64,000 nt of DNA from Enterococcus phoeniculicola ATCC BAA-412 (GCF_000407505.1 NZ_ASWE01000004.1:124001-188000), one strand, 5' to 3'; shown: positions 18,902 to 31,439, numbered from the stretch's first letter. Numbers and translations: made by a program. The notes: generated from the sequence alone by a model not told the origin.

Positions 18902-19294
18902 AGGGAAAACTTCTTTCTTTAACAATATAGTAAAAATAAATATTCTAGGCATAAAAAAATAGCGCTAGAATAATCAGCGTTAGTCCACTTTTTAAAGAAG
19001 ACAGGGGAGAGAATATAAGAATCTGGAGAGTGGACATAACTATCTAAGTTATAGTACACCCTCGTAGAATCTTAATAAAGGGTTGGAACAAAAGGAACGT
19101 ATCGCTCTCAACAATCTCTATAAGCGGGACGGAGAATCGAAGGTCTCCACTGCGTTTGTTTCTCAACAACTTCTATGCATGAAACCTGCTAAAACTGAAG
19201 GTTTCGGAGACCCGTTGAAAGTGTGTTTCTCCTTCCTCCGGTATTGATGAAAGAAATAGTTAATAGCCTTGTCCAAAGAACTTAGCTTTCTAAA
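18902..19294 (-). other. Structured 393-bp spacer between nrdD and nrdG
   Basis: No gene is seen. From 19142 to 19212 two nested perfect stems occur: an outer 7-bp GGTCTCC/GGAGACC and an inner 6-bp GAAACC/GGTTTC. Two imperfect repeats sharing ATTGTTGAGA or GTTGTTGAGA lie near 19110 and 19165 (minus). A hairpin of the GGACATAACT family is at 19026-19063. A short CGCT/AGCG stem with T run (minus, about 18953-18980) precedes nrdG and could end or attenuate nrdD read-through. Confidence 0.5.
19026..19063. repeat. GGACATAACT-type stem-loop, copy A
   Basis: Arms GAGTGGACATAAC and GTTATAGTACACCCTC pair imperfectly. It resembles the hairpins at 24721-24771 and 38242-38284, which share the core GGGA(C/T)ATAACT and its complement. 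This copy has no T run. Confidence 0.6.
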
Positions 19295-21490
19295 TTATTC
19301 TTTCATATGTTTTACACGTGAAGAAATTTCTTTATGACGACCATGAACCATTGGGCGTGCTTGAGGGTTTCCTAAGTAGCCGCAAGTCCGTTTCACTACA
19401 TCACAAGTTTTAGGGTCTCTGTTGCCACATTCTGGACACTCAAATCCACGTTCTGTAGGAGTAAAGTCACCTTCAAATCCACAAGCATAGCAATGATCAA
19501 TCGGTGTGTTTGTTCCTAGGTAGCCAATTTTATCGTAAGCATAGTCCCAAACTGCTTCAAGTGCTTTCGGGTTTTGTTGAAGAACTGGGTATTCACAATA
19601 GTGAATAAAACCACCGGAACAGTAGGCAGGATAGTCTTTTTCAAAATCCAGTTTTTCAAATGGTGTAGGATTCTTACGAACATCATAGTGGAAGCTGTTT
19701 GTATAATATTCCTTGTCCGTAATATCTTTTACCAGTCCAAATTTTTCTGTATCTAATCGGCAAAAACGATCCGTTAAGCTTTCGCTTGGTGTAGAGTACA
19801 CACTAAAGTGATATCCATATTCATCTCCCCAAGCATCTGCATGGGCTTTTAATGATTTTAAGATACTGATGGTGAATTCTTTTGCTTCAGGATTTCCTTC
19901 CCATTCTCCGCCAAAGAATGAAGACGCGACTTCATAAAGTCCAATATAGCCAAGAGAGACAGTTGCGCGACGATTTTTAAATAACTCATTAACGGATTCT
20001 TTTCGATCTAAACGTTTCCCAAACGCGCCGTACATGTAAAGAATCGGTGCATTTGCAGGTGAGGCTTCTTTACAACGATCAACACGATAAACAAGGGCAT
20101 CCTTCATAATACCTAGACGTTCTTCAAGTAAAGACCAGAATTTATCCATATCACCATTTGCTTCAAGCGCAATACGAGGTAAATTTAATGTAACTACACC
20201 CAGATTCATACGCCCCACATTGATCTCTTCCCCATGTTCATCTTTCCAACCTTGTAAGAAGGAACGACATCCCATAGGTACTTTGAAGCTGCCAGTCAAT
20301 TCAACAATCTTATCGTAGTTTAGAATATCTGGATACATCCGTTTGGTTGCACATTCAAGCGCTAGCTCTTTAATTTCGTAGTTAGGATCTGTTTTATCCA
20401 TGTTAATACCACGTTTTAATGTGAAAATTAGTTTAGGAAAAATAGCTGTTCTGTGCTCACTGCCCAAGCCATTGATTCGGATTTGTAAAATTGCTCGTTG
20501 AATTTCGCGCTCAAACCAGCTTGTACCAAGACCAAAACCAAGAGAAGTAAACGGCGTTTGTCCATTTGAAGTGAATAGGGTATTAATTTCATATTCCAAG
20601 CTTTGCATTGCATCAAAAATATCTTTTTTCGTTTTTGATTTCGCATATTCTTCACGTCGTTCAGGCGTTTCAATCCATTCTTGAGCATCTTTTAAATGTT
20701 TTTGGTAATTTAATTCTGCAAAAGGTGCAAGTAGTTCATCTGTACGGTCTGCAGAACAACCGCCATATTGACTAGAGGCAACATTTGCGATAATTTGAGA
20801 AATTTGAGCAGTAGCCGTTTGAATCGATTTTGGTGATTCAACCTCTGCATTTCCAATTTTAAATCCTTTTGTCAGCATCCCTTTAAAGTCAATCAAACAG
20901 CAGTTCGTCATAGGAGTATAAGGATGGTAATCTAAATCATGATAGTGAATATCACCTTTTTGATGAGCATTTGCAACATGAGGGGGAAGCATTTTTAATC
21001 CGATTGATTTTCCAACAATTCCAGCAGTTAAATCACGTTGGGTGTTAAACACATCACTATCCTTATTTGCATTTTCATTCACAACAGATTGATCTTTATT
21101 AATTAGCTTTCCAATCGTAAAGTTAATATCTGTTGATTTGCTTCGTTCAAAATCTCGGCGAGTGCGGTAATTGATATACTCTTCTGCAAGTTTGTATTCA
21201 TTTTTTTCTAGTAAGATATGCTCAACTACGTTTTGAATTTCATAAATTTTTATATTCTGTTTAAATCGTTCAACAATTTCCTGATCAACACGTTCTACGA
21301 TGTCTTGAATTCGTTCATGGGCAAGAGGAGTTAGTCCATTATTTAGCTTATGTTCCGCTTTTAACAGCGCATCATAAATTTTTTGGTCATCAAAATCAAC
21401 TAGGCGACCATCACGTTTGATAATCTTCATACTTGATAAACGTGTTTCTTCCGTTGATCTTTGTGCACTTGTATCTTTAATTTCCATCAT
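19295..21490 (-). CDS. nrdD: Anaerobic ribonucleoside-triphosphate reductase
   Basis: 731 aa class III reductase. An ATP-cone occupies residues about 20-115 (MKIIKRDGRLVDFDDQKIYDAL). The catalytic barrel follows with GCRSFLQGW and the MNLGVVTLNLPRIA segment. A zinc-binding part is CYACGFEGDF...CPECGN, and RTCGYLGNPQARPMVHGRHKE carries the glycyl-radical Gly. It makes dNTPs without oxygen and needs NrdG. Start has AGGAGTGG upstream; a second ATG follows directly. Promoter with two NrdR boxes lies at 21523-21606. Confidence 0.97.
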   Translation of the reverse strand: MMEIKDTSAQRSTEETRLSSMKIIKRDGRLVDFDDQKIYDALLKAEHKLNNGLTPLAHERIQDIVERVDQEIVERFKQNIKIYEIQNVVEHILLEKNEYKLAEEYINYRTRRDFERSKSTDINFTIGKLINKDQSVVNENANKDSDVFNTQRDLTAGIVGKSIGLKMLPPHVANAHQKGDIHYHDLDYHPYTPMTNCCLIDFKGMLTKGFKIGNAEVESPKSIQTATAQISQIIANVASSQYGGCSADRTDELLAPFAELNYQKHLKDAQEWIETPERREEYAKSKTKKDIFDAMQSLEYEINTLFTSNGQTPFTSLGFGLGTSWFEREIQRAILQIRINGLGSEHRTAIFPKLIFTLKRGINMDKTDPNYEIKELALECATKRMYPDILNYDKIVELTGSFKVPMGCRSFLQGWKDEHGEEINVGRMNLGVVTLNLPRIALEANGDMDKFWSLLEERLGIMKDALVYRVDRCKEASPANAPILYMYGAFGKRLDRKESVNELFKNRRATVSLGYIGLYEVASSFFGGEWEGNPEAKEFTISILKSLKAHADAWGDEYGYHFSVYSTPSESLTDRFCRLDTEKFGLVKDITDKEYYTNSFHYDVRKNPTPFEKLDFEKDYPAYCSGGFIHYCEYPVLQQNPKALEAVWDYAYDKIGYLGTNTPIDHCYACGFEGDFTPTERGFECPECGNRDPKTCDVVKRTCGYLGNPQARPMVHGRHKEISSRVKHMKE

Positions 21491-21522
21491 TTGTATCCAC
21501 TCCTAAAATTTCATTCATTCAT

Positions 21523-21606
21523 ATCATAAAACAATTCTCTCTAACTATCAACAATATATAGTGTTTTTTTAGATATTATTTTTATTATGAACACTATATA
21601 TAGTGT
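21523..21606 (-). promoter_or_regulatory. nrdD promoter with two NrdR boxes
   Basis: On the minus strand, TTGATA (21546-21551) and TATGAT (21523-21528) are 17 bases apart. One NrdR box is the perfect palindrome ACACTATATATAGTGT (21591-21606). The second, weaker box (21549-21564, 13 of 16 positions) overlaps the -35. Their centres are 42 bp apart, about four helical turns. NrdR is expected to repress nrdD here when dATP is plentiful. The rest of the 323-bp spacer up to 21813 is AT-rich with no gene. Confidence 0.85.
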
Positions 21607-21813
21607 TTCTAGGGTATGAAAATAATTGAAAGCTTATGGCTGTCGGATTTGTGAAGGGTTTCGTAAACTGTCTGAAAAATTAATTTTTTTTCAGAAAAAT
21701 TCAAGGAACAGATAAAAAAAATCGAAATGTGCTACTATTAAAAAAATGGCTCTATCAAAGGAGAATGATTCCTTTTTTAGTACCTATCTAAACTAGAGGG
21801 AGGGACGTTACAG

Positions 21814-22581
21814 ATGAAAACGATGATTGACGTGAAACATCTGAGTAAAACCTACGGAAATAAAGGAAATCACGCTAAGGTGTTGGATAACCTTTCTTTT
21901 AAAGTAGATGAAGGAGAGTTTGTCGGTATTATGGGACCTAGTGGCGCAGGGAAAACGACGCTTTTGAATATTTTAGCAACCATTAGCTTGCCTACTATAG
22001 GAAGTATACAGATTGACGGACAAGAAATCACACGGATGAAGGAAGGTCAGCTAAATGATTTTCGCCGAAAAGAGCTTGGGTTTATTTTTCAGGAGTTTAA
22101 CTTATTAGATACGTTAAGCAACCGAGACAACATAATCCTTCCATTAGCTGTCAATCGGGTACCTGTAGAAGAAATTCATCAGCGAATTCAAAAAGTATGT
22201 GAAATTTTGAATATTGAATCAACACTAGATAAATACCCTGATGAGATTTCAGTAGGTCAGCGTCAAAGGATTGCTGCAGCTAGAGCACTAGTGGTAAATC
22301 CCAGCGTAATCTTTGCAGATGAGCCCACAGGTTCTCTGGATTCAAAAGCTGCAACTGAGCTGCTGCATTATCTAACAGATATTAATTTACAAGAAGATAC
22401 AACGATTGTCATGGTGACACATGATCCCTATACAGCAAGCTTTTGTAATCGGATTTTATTCATTAAAGATGGCGTGATTTTTTCTGAGGTTGTCCGTAGA
22501 GGCTCACGTCAGGAGTTTTTCAATAAAGTGATTGATATGCAGGCAACGATTGGTGGAGGAGGCAAACTGAATGCTCTATAG
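21814..22581 (+). CDS. ABC transporter ATP-binding protein (BceA-like)
   Basis: 255 aa. Walker A GPSGAGKTT, Q-loop FQEFNLLDTL, Walker B VIFADEPTGSLD. The signature reads ISVGQRQR instead of LSGGQ. FQEFNLLDTLSNRDNI is characteristic of the bacitracin/peptide-resistance BceA group. It overlaps the permease gene by 11 bases, so the two form one complex. No sensor kinase/response regulator pair is adjacent, unlike most Bce modules, so it may be regulated from elsewhere. Likely role: antimicrobial peptide resistance or sensing. Confidence 0.85.
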   Translation: MKTMIDVKHLSKTYGNKGNHAKVLDNLSFKVDEGEFVGIMGPSGAGKTTLLNILATISLPTIGSIQIDGQEITRMKEGQLNDFRRKELGFIFQEFNLLDTLSNRDNIILPLAVNRVPVEEIHQRIQKVCEILNIESTLDKYPDEISVGQRQRIAAARALVVNPSVIFADEPTGSLDSKAATELLHYLTDINLQEDTTIVMVTHDPYTASFCNRILFIKDGVIFSEVVRRGSRQEFFNKVIDMQATIGGGGKLNAL

Positions 22582-24622
22582 ACTAGCCAGTCGTAGTTTT
22601 ATGCAGCAGCTTCGGATTTATTTTGGTTACTTTTTAAGTATGTCTATTGCTGTGATGATTTATTACTCATTTAGTGCAATGACCTATGACCAACCCTTAT
22701 TAAGACGGGCAAGTCAAGATGTGCGAATTGAGAATTTCTTAAGCATGGGGAGTATCATGGTCATTTTAGTGATTCTCTTTTTTATGGTAAGTGCCAATCG
22801 TTTTTTTGTAAATAAACGATACAAAGAAGTTGGGCTGTATCGGTTGTTTGGAATGAGTAAGCTACGAATTTCTCTTCTTTTCTTTTGGGAAACAATGGTT
22901 TTAGGCAGCATTTCTTTAGTTGTCGGAATCTTTTTTGGTATCGTATTTTCAAAGCTGTTTTCAATGATTTTGGTAAAGGCAATGGATTTGTCAGTGGGCA
23001 GCGACTTTTTTATTTCTTGGCCGTCCATCTGGAATACGATTGTGGTATTTTTCTTTATCTTACTTTTAGTCTCAGTCAGAAGTACTTTGATGATTTTCCA
23101 GTATCAGTTGGGTAGTTTTTTTAAACAAAAAAATAGTGCGTTGGCAAAAAAAATGCGTGTGAGAGGATGGACTTTTCTTTTTGGATTTCTCGGAATTGCG
23201 ATGCTTTTGACAGGGTATGGGCTTGCTTTGTTTATCGGGAATCTCTTGCCTAAGATTGTGTTAGCGACAGACCATTATGGCTGGATTGTCTCATTTCCAT
23301 TACTCATTTTCTTTTTGTGTGTTGTCGGAACGTATTTATTTTTCGGTCAAACAATGAAAGTCATTTATTATTTAATTGGAAAATGGCGCGATTATGTATA
23401 CCGAGACTTGAATATCCTTTCTTTAGGAAATGCGAAGGTCCATCTTGCAAAAAGTTGGCGGACGATGTCATGGGTAGCAATAATTTTAGGTATCTCATTA
23501 GCTTCTATAGGTGGAACAGCTTTTTTAGTTTCTGTTGCTATGAAGACCGTGCAAGTTGATAACCCAGCCTCATTTCAAGTACGAGAAGAAGATGTCTCAA
23601 CCCTTAAAGAAGTTTTAGCAGAAAATGATGCAGACATTCTTTCAGAAGTATCACTCACGTATAAAGTGGTTGGTGCAGAAATTAAAACTGCTATTGAAAA
23701 TGAAACAAATACAGTCATGACTCTTTCCAATCTAATTTCTGAAAAAGATTACGAATCCTTTAAAAAAATTTATCCTGAGCTTCCTGAAATTTCATTACTA
23801 GATGAAAAGCACGTGGTGATTTTAGATAGTTTACAAACGATAATGAAAGGGTTTGATCGATATGAATCGGATATTTTATTTTCGGGAAATATCGCGACTA
23901 CTTTCCAAAAGAGACTGCCGGATTATTTAGGAGATTCGCTTCTTCGCTATATGGGACTGTCTGGTGTGACATTTGTTGTTTCTGATGAGGTTTTTAAAGA
24001 GACAAAAGGGATGGATTACCGAATTGTTTCAATTAATGTTTCTGCAAAAAACGAAGAAGCATTGACACAAGGAGTTAATGAAGTGCTGGAACAATCATGG
24101 GGGAATGAAATTATTTCTAGCTACCATATTACAGAGTCGGGAATAGAAGGAGAAGTCAGATTCTCAACAAATGAAGATGCAAATGCAAATGAATCTAGTT
24201 ATCTCCGTTTAAACTTAAGCAGTCGATACCCTAATGTGCGTGCAGCAAGAAGACAGATGGGAATTCTAATTTATGTGGCTGTTTTTATTGGAATGATTAG
24301 TATGATTGCAACAGGTTGTATTCTCATGCTACGTCAGTTTTCAGAGGCAGAATCAGAAAAAGAAAATTATAAGCTGCTAAAAAAGATGGGAATTCCTCGA
24401 AAGCAGTTAAATCGGTTGATTTATCAGAAAAATGCAGGTGTCTTTTTTCCGCCAATGATTCTAGGGATGATGCACGCCTACTTTGCCATCTATGTATTTA
24501 GTGAGTTTGCAGCAGAAGCTAGTTATTGGTTAGCTTATCTATTTTGTGTCTTATTAATGGTGGTTTATGGCTTCTTTTATCTGTTGACGATTTTGATGTA
24601 TGGAAAGATTTTGGAAAAATAA
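22571..24622 (+). CDS. FtsX-type ABC permease (BceB-like)
   Basis: 683 aa. The layout matches BceB permeases of peptide detoxification systems: several membrane helices in the first 320 residues, a large extracellular domain (about residues 325-560, rich in acidic residues) and three helices near the C-terminus (LIYVAVFIGMISMIATGCIL and others). RFFVNKRYKEVGLYRLFGMS is the typical FtsX cytosolic loop. Its ATG lies within the ATPase gene. The substrate is probably a cell-wall-active peptide; which one cannot be read from sequence. Confidence 0.83.
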   Translation: MLYRLASRSFMQQLRIYFGYFLSMSIAVMIYYSFSAMTYDQPLLRRASQDVRIENFLSMGSIMVILVILFFMVSANRFFVNKRYKEVGLYRLFGMSKLRISLLFFWETMVLGSISLVVGIFFGIVFSKLFSMILVKAMDLSVGSDFFISWPSIWNTIVVFFFILLLVSVRSTLMIFQYQLGSFFKQKNSALAKKMRVRGWTFLFGFLGIAMLLTGYGLALFIGNLLPKIVLATDHYGWIVSFPLLIFFLCVVGTYLFFGQTMKVIYYLIGKWRDYVYRDLNILSLGNAKVHLAKSWRTMSWVAIILGISLASIGGTAFLVSVAMKTVQVDNPASFQVREEDVSTLKEVLAENDADILSEVSLTYKVVGAEIKTAIENETNTVMTLSNLISEKDYESFKKIYPELPEISLLDEKHVVILDSLQTIMKGFDRYESDILFSGNIATTFQKRLPDYLGDSLLRYMGLSGVTFVVSDEVFKETKGMDYRIVSINVSAKNEEALTQGVNEVLEQSWGNEIISSYHITESGIEGEVRFSTNEDANANESSYLRLNLSSRYPNVRAARRQMGILIYVAVFIGMISMIATGCILMLRQFSEAESEKENYKLLKKMGIPRKQLNRLIYQKNAGVFFPPMILGMMHAYFAIYVFSEFAAEASYWLAYLFCVLLMVVYGFFYLLTILMYGKILEK

Positions 24623-24720
24623 ACCATGGATGACTACAACGGATGTTTAAGCAGCAAACTTTTTTTAAGAGTGTCAAAAAATAGGTATAAGAAGCGGCGT
24701 TTACTTTGCTGCTAAAATAA

Positions 24721-24771
24721 AAAGAAGAAGGCGGGACATAACTAATGAAGTTATACCCCGCCTTCTTCTTT
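24721..24771. terminator. Bidirectional terminator, GGGACATAACT family copy B
   Basis: AAAGAAGAAGGCGGG-ACATAACT (24721-24743) pairs with AGTTAT-ACCCCGCCTTCTTCTTT (24749-24771). It lies between the permease and the convergent bgl gene, with A and T tracts on opposite sides. The loop-proximal part matches copies at 19026 and 38242. Confidence 0.8.
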
Positions 24772-24836
24772 ACTTACTGAATAAATAGTGTAACAGCAGA
24801 TATGCTTCTATCTTTTTTTAGTCAGTCTCCTCTTAG

Positions 24837-28202
<3,366 letters not shown>

Positions 28203-28220
28203 TTATGGTTGATAAATGAA

Positions 28221-28247
28221 GGTCTGGCCAACTGAATGTAACCATCC
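28221..28247 (-). promoter_or_regulatory. RAT-like antiterminator RNA site upstream of bglP
   Basis: On the minus strand the 27-base element folds as GG-A-TGG-TTA-CA-loop-TG-G-CCA-GA-CC. This gives the two asymmetric internal loops (A opposite GA, TTA opposite G) that LicT/BglG proteins recognise. No clear T-run terminator follows before the bglP ribosome site, so how this copy acts is uncertain. Confidence 0.55.
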
Positions 28248-28296
28248 ATGAAACGTAAATGGTTCCTCCTTTAAGCGTAATTTTTATATTTAAAAG

Positions 28297-29130
28297 TTAT
28301 TTGTAAATAACTTTTTGAATATGCACCGTTAAGTATAAGCATTCTTCATCCGATAAGTGATAGTCATAGTTTCTGGCAAGGTGGGTGACGATTTTACCGA
28401 CACATTCAAAGGACTTTGGATATTTCTTTTTCATAAAGTCAATCATTTCAGTATCCTCAGTTCCTTCATAAGTTGTTTTAGAAACAATACGCTGGGCAAA
28501 GAATTTTAAATGAGTAATAAAACGATAATAGTACACAGAGTCTTCATTAAAGTTTACCTGAAAGAAGTATCGGACAATATTCGTAAGCTCCTGCATCAGT
28601 TTTGTAATCATGTAGGCATCTGGTGTTTCGTAATCAGACTCAGCATTAACCAAATGAAGGGCGATAAATCCTGCTTCATCTTGAATGAGTGTTAAATCAA
28701 AGTCTTTTTTTATTTGTGCTAAGGCATATTCACCAATTTGATATTCATCTGGATAGAAGCTTTTAATTTCCCAGAGTAACGGATTTTTTAGCTCAATTCC
28801 TTCTTTTTTTCGAGAAAGGGTCCCGTAAATGTGATCTGCTAATGAAAGATAAATGCTTTCATTCAATTTTTTCCCAAGTGTTAATTTGGCTTGATCAATA
28901 ATCTTAGTGGATAGATCTAAATATTCTATCGGTAAATCAGAAAGAAGCTCTTCAAATTTTTCAAATGTTTCTTTGTCAGATAGAGGGAAAAATTGCTCTA
29001 CTTGAGACGAAACGATAATATCACCTGCCTGTTTCTGAAAAGAAATTCCTTTTCCTTTAACAATCACTTGTCTTCCTCGCTCGTTCGTAACTAAAGCAAT
29101 ATTGTTGTTAAAAATCTTGATGATTTCCAT
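28297..29130 (-). CDS. licT: BglG/LicT-family transcriptional antiterminator
   Basis: 277 aa from ATG 29130, with AGGAGAGGAG upstream; a longer frame to 29196 runs through the leader terminator. An RNA-binding CAT domain (MEIIKIFNNNIALV to about residue 55) is followed by two PRD domains with conserved His (DHIYGT and IALHLVNAE in PRD1; ITHLKFFAQRI and LTVHIQ in PRD2). It binds RAT hairpins to prevent termination when the sugar PTS is active. First gene of the licT-bglP-bgl operon and probably controls itself through the leader hairpin. Confidence 0.93.
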   Translation of the reverse strand: MEIIKIFNNNIALVTNERGRQVIVKGKGISFQKQAGDIIVSSQVEQFFPLSDKETFEKFEELLSDLPIEYLDLSTKIIDQAKLTLGKKLNESIYLSLADHIYGTLSRKKEGIELKNPLLWEIKSFYPDEYQIGEYALAQIKKDFDLTLIQDEAGFIALHLVNAESDYETPDAYMITKLMQELTNIVRYFFQVNFNEDSVYYYRFITHLKFFAQRIVSKTTYEGTEDTEMIDFMKKKYPKSFECVGKIVTHLARNYDYHLSDEECLYLTVHIQKVIYK

Positions 29131-29149
29131 TATGTATTCTCCTCTCCTA

Positions 29150-29251
29150 AAAAAATAAAAAAACCTATCTACATAACTAAAGAAACGTCTATCCATTAAC
29201 GTTCATTAGTTAAGTAAATGGGTCTAGCTTGTAGTTAAACAATCACTATCC
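29150..29251 (-). promoter_or_regulatory. RAT antiterminator and overlapping terminator in the licT leader
   Basis: The RAT (29221-29251) folds GG-A-TAG-TGA-TTGT-loop-ACAA-G-CTA-GA-CC, matching the LicT target with loops A/GA and TGA/G. Its 3' end (AGACCC) is the start of an 18-bp terminator stem (ACCCATTT... with ...GTAGATAGGT, two mismatches) followed by a T-rich tail (29150-29162). The two folds exclude each other, which is the classic antitermination design. Confidence 0.82.
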
Positions 29252-29336
29252 AATGTTACTTTATTATTTATGGTATCTTTTATATGATCGGTTGCTCAAA
29301 TCACGTGCGCAACGATACGTTCATTTTATGTAGAGA

Positions 29337-29373
29337 ATAATAACATAGAACCAATTTATTGTAAACACTTACT
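29337..29373 (-). promoter_or_regulatory. licT-bglP-bgl promoter overlapped by a cre site
   Basis: Minus-strand TTTACA (29360-29365) and TATTAT (29337-29342) are 17 bases apart. TGTAAACACTTACT (29360-29373, plus strand) fits the CcpA consensus TGWAANCGNTNNCW with one mismatch and covers the -35. Glucose repression of the operon is inferred. The 397-bp region from licT to the M42 gene holds this promoter, the RAT leader and the next promoter. Confidence 0.7.
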
Positions 29374-29472
29374 TTAAAAGTATCCAGTAAAGAGAAGAGA
29401 GGTTTCTTTCTTTTATAATGAATCATTCAAAATGGAGGGAAACTTTAGAGGCTGAAAAAAAACAGTAAGCTC

Positions 29473-29501
29473 TTATCATTTATACAGGAGCATGATATAC
29501 T
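29473..29501 (+). promoter_or_regulatory. Promoter of the M42 peptidase gene
   Basis: TTATCA (29473-29478) and TATACT (29496-29501) are spaced 17 bases, 27 bases before the ATG at 29528. Confidence 0.55.
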
Positions 29502-29527
29502 TTTTAGGTAAAGAAAGGAGCTTTTCA

Positions 29528-30610
29528 ATGGATAAAAAAGAAGAAGAGTTGTTAATTGAGTTAACAAGCGCTAGAGGCGTTCCCGGAAATGAAGAAGAGG
29601 TTCGAGAGGTCTTTAAAAAATATGCGAAGCCTTTTGCCGAAGACATCTTTTTTGATGGATTAGGCAGCGTGATTGCCAAACATTCTGGAACAGGCGGCGG
29701 ACCTAAAATTTTTATTTCTGCCCATATGGATGAAGTTGGATTTATGGTCACTAAAATTACAGAAAAAGGATTTTTAGAATTTCAAACACTTGGCGGTTGG
29801 TGGGGACAAGTGATGCTTGCTCAACAAGTGGAAGTTAAAACACAGGATGGAAAAATCATTCATGGTGTGATTGGTTCTAAACCACCACATGTACTCACAC
29901 CTGAGGTTCGTAATAAGCCATATGACATCAAAGATATGTTTATCGACATTGGTGCTTCAAGTTTAGAACAAGCAAAAGAATGGGGAATACGTCCGGGTGA
30001 TATGGTGACTCCATATATCGAGTACAAACGATTAAATGACAGCAAGTTCTTATTAGCAAAAGCGTGGGACAACCGTATTGGTACAGCGGTTTCTTTACGA
30101 GTGCTGGAAAATCTTTCAAAAGAAGAACATCCTAATGTATTGTTTGCTGGAAGCGATGTGCAAGAAGAAGTAGGCTTGCGCGGAGCAAGAACAAGCACAC
30201 ATCTGGTGAACCCAGATATTGCCTTTGCATTAGACACTGGTACTGCTGGTGATACACCTGGAATGACACCAAAAGAAGCGGATTCTGTATTAGGGGAAGG
30301 ACCACAAATTCTTATTTTTGATGCATCAATGATTCCTCATAAAAAGCTATTGAATTTTGTTATTCGAGTAGCAGAGGAGCTGGAGATTCCATTCCAATAC
30401 ACTGTAATTACAGGTGGGGGAACCGATGCAGGTCAAATGCATTTAACAAGAGATGGCGTCCCTTCTCTTGCGATTACCGTTCCCGTGAGATACCTACATT
30501 CACATACCTCTGTCATTCATGAGGATGATTATTTCAATACTGTAAAATTAGTTACAGAGGTTGTTCGACGTTTGGATAGAGAAACAGTTGAAGAGCTTAG
30601 AAGCTATTAA
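29528..30610 (+). CDS. M42-family aminopeptidase
   Basis: 360 aa cytosolic metallopeptidase. Metal ligands sit in SAHMDEVG, AWDNRIG, QEEVGLRGA and LDTG, and the late His is in the YLHSHTSV region. These enzymes (PepA glutamyl aminopeptidase, FrvX/TET type) trim peptides. GAAAGGAG precedes the ATG at 29528; the longer frame from 29492 lacks a ribosome site. Promoter at 29473-29501. It is followed after 16 bp by a DUF975 membrane protein gene, so the two may share a transcript. Confidence 0.92.
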   Translation: MDKKEEELLIELTSARGVPGNEEEVREVFKKYAKPFAEDIFFDGLGSVIAKHSGTGGGPKIFISAHMDEVGFMVTKITEKGFLEFQTLGGWWGQVMLAQQVEVKTQDGKIIHGVIGSKPPHVLTPEVRNKPYDIKDMFIDIGASSLEQAKEWGIRPGDMVTPYIEYKRLNDSKFLLAKAWDNRIGTAVSLRVLENLSKEEHPNVLFAGSDVQEEVGLRGARTSTHLVNPDIAFALDTGTAGDTPGMTPKEADSVLGEGPQILIFDASMIPHKKLLNFVIRVAEELEIPFQYTVITGGGTDAGQMHLTRDGVPSLAITVPVRYLHSHTSVIHEDDYFNTVKLVTEVVRRLDRETVEELRSY

Positions 30611-30626
30611 GAAGTAAGGAGAACTT

Positions 30627-31439
30627 ATGAAAATACCTATCTCAGAATATAAAAGATTAGCTAGAAAAGCATTAGAGGGACAATGGTTGATTAATGGAGG
30701 CATCTTAATTTTAGTTGCGATACTCACAAGCGTAATAACCAATATTCTTAATAACTTTTCAGGTTTTCCTTTGGGGAGCTTCCAACAATCGTTACTCGAT
30801 TTATTAGTGACTATTGTTTTACTGTTTGCTTTCAGCTATGGAACGTTTTATATCTCTTTATTCGTTATTCGTGGTGGGAGAGCCAATTTTCAACTGATTT
30901 ATAGTGTGTTTCAGAGTAAATATTACTTTCCTTTGTTACTCATTAATTTAATAGAGACGGTTGTTCAGTTTATCCTAACTGCTATTTTCTTACTGCCTGT
31001 TTTCTTAATTGCAGGAGTATCAGTTTATGTGACATTTTTACTTGGAAGTAGTCGCACGCCTATTGCACAGCTTCAAAATGCGGCTGCATGGAGCGCAGGT
31101 ATTGGGGCAGTCTTCCTAATAATTTTAGTCATATTTACGATAATTGTTTTGTCTTATATTGTTTCAGGAATCTTTCAATTTGCCGTCCTTGCAAAAATGG
31201 ATTTTCCTCAGCTTACAGTAGGGGAAGCATTACAATATAGTTGGCTATTAGTAAAAGATCGTATAGGTCAGTTTTTACTTCTTCAACTATCCTTTATTGG
31301 CTGGTATTTCTTGGGCATTCTTGCTTTAGGATTAGGCGTATTTTGGGTGAATGCTTATCAAAATGTCACAAATGCAGCATTTTATGATGAGGCACGCAAG
31401 CAAAAAGGAAACCCACAGGAATTGTTAGCAGCAAAATAA
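30627..31439 (+). CDS. DUF975-family membrane protein
   Basis: 270 aa with about five membrane helices. MKIPISEYKRLARKALEGQW is the DUF975 N-terminus. AVLAKMDFPQLTVGEALQYSWLLVKD is the conserved segment before the last helix pair. Function of the family is unknown. AAGGAG lies before ATG. It sits after the peptidase gene and before a strong terminator at 31510-31556. Confidence 0.85.
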   Translation: MKIPISEYKRLARKALEGQWLINGGILILVAILTSVITNILNNFSGFPLGSFQQSLLDLLVTIVLLFAFSYGTFYISLFVIRGGRANFQLIYSVFQSKYYFPLLLINLIETVVQFILTAIFLLPVFLIAGVSVYVTFLLGSSRTPIAQLQNAAAWSAGIGAVFLIILVIFTIIVLSYIVSGIFQFAVLAKMDFPQLTVGEALQYSWLLVKDRIGQFLLLQLSFIGWYFLGILALGLGVFWVNAYQNVTNAAFYDEARKQKGNPQELLAAK

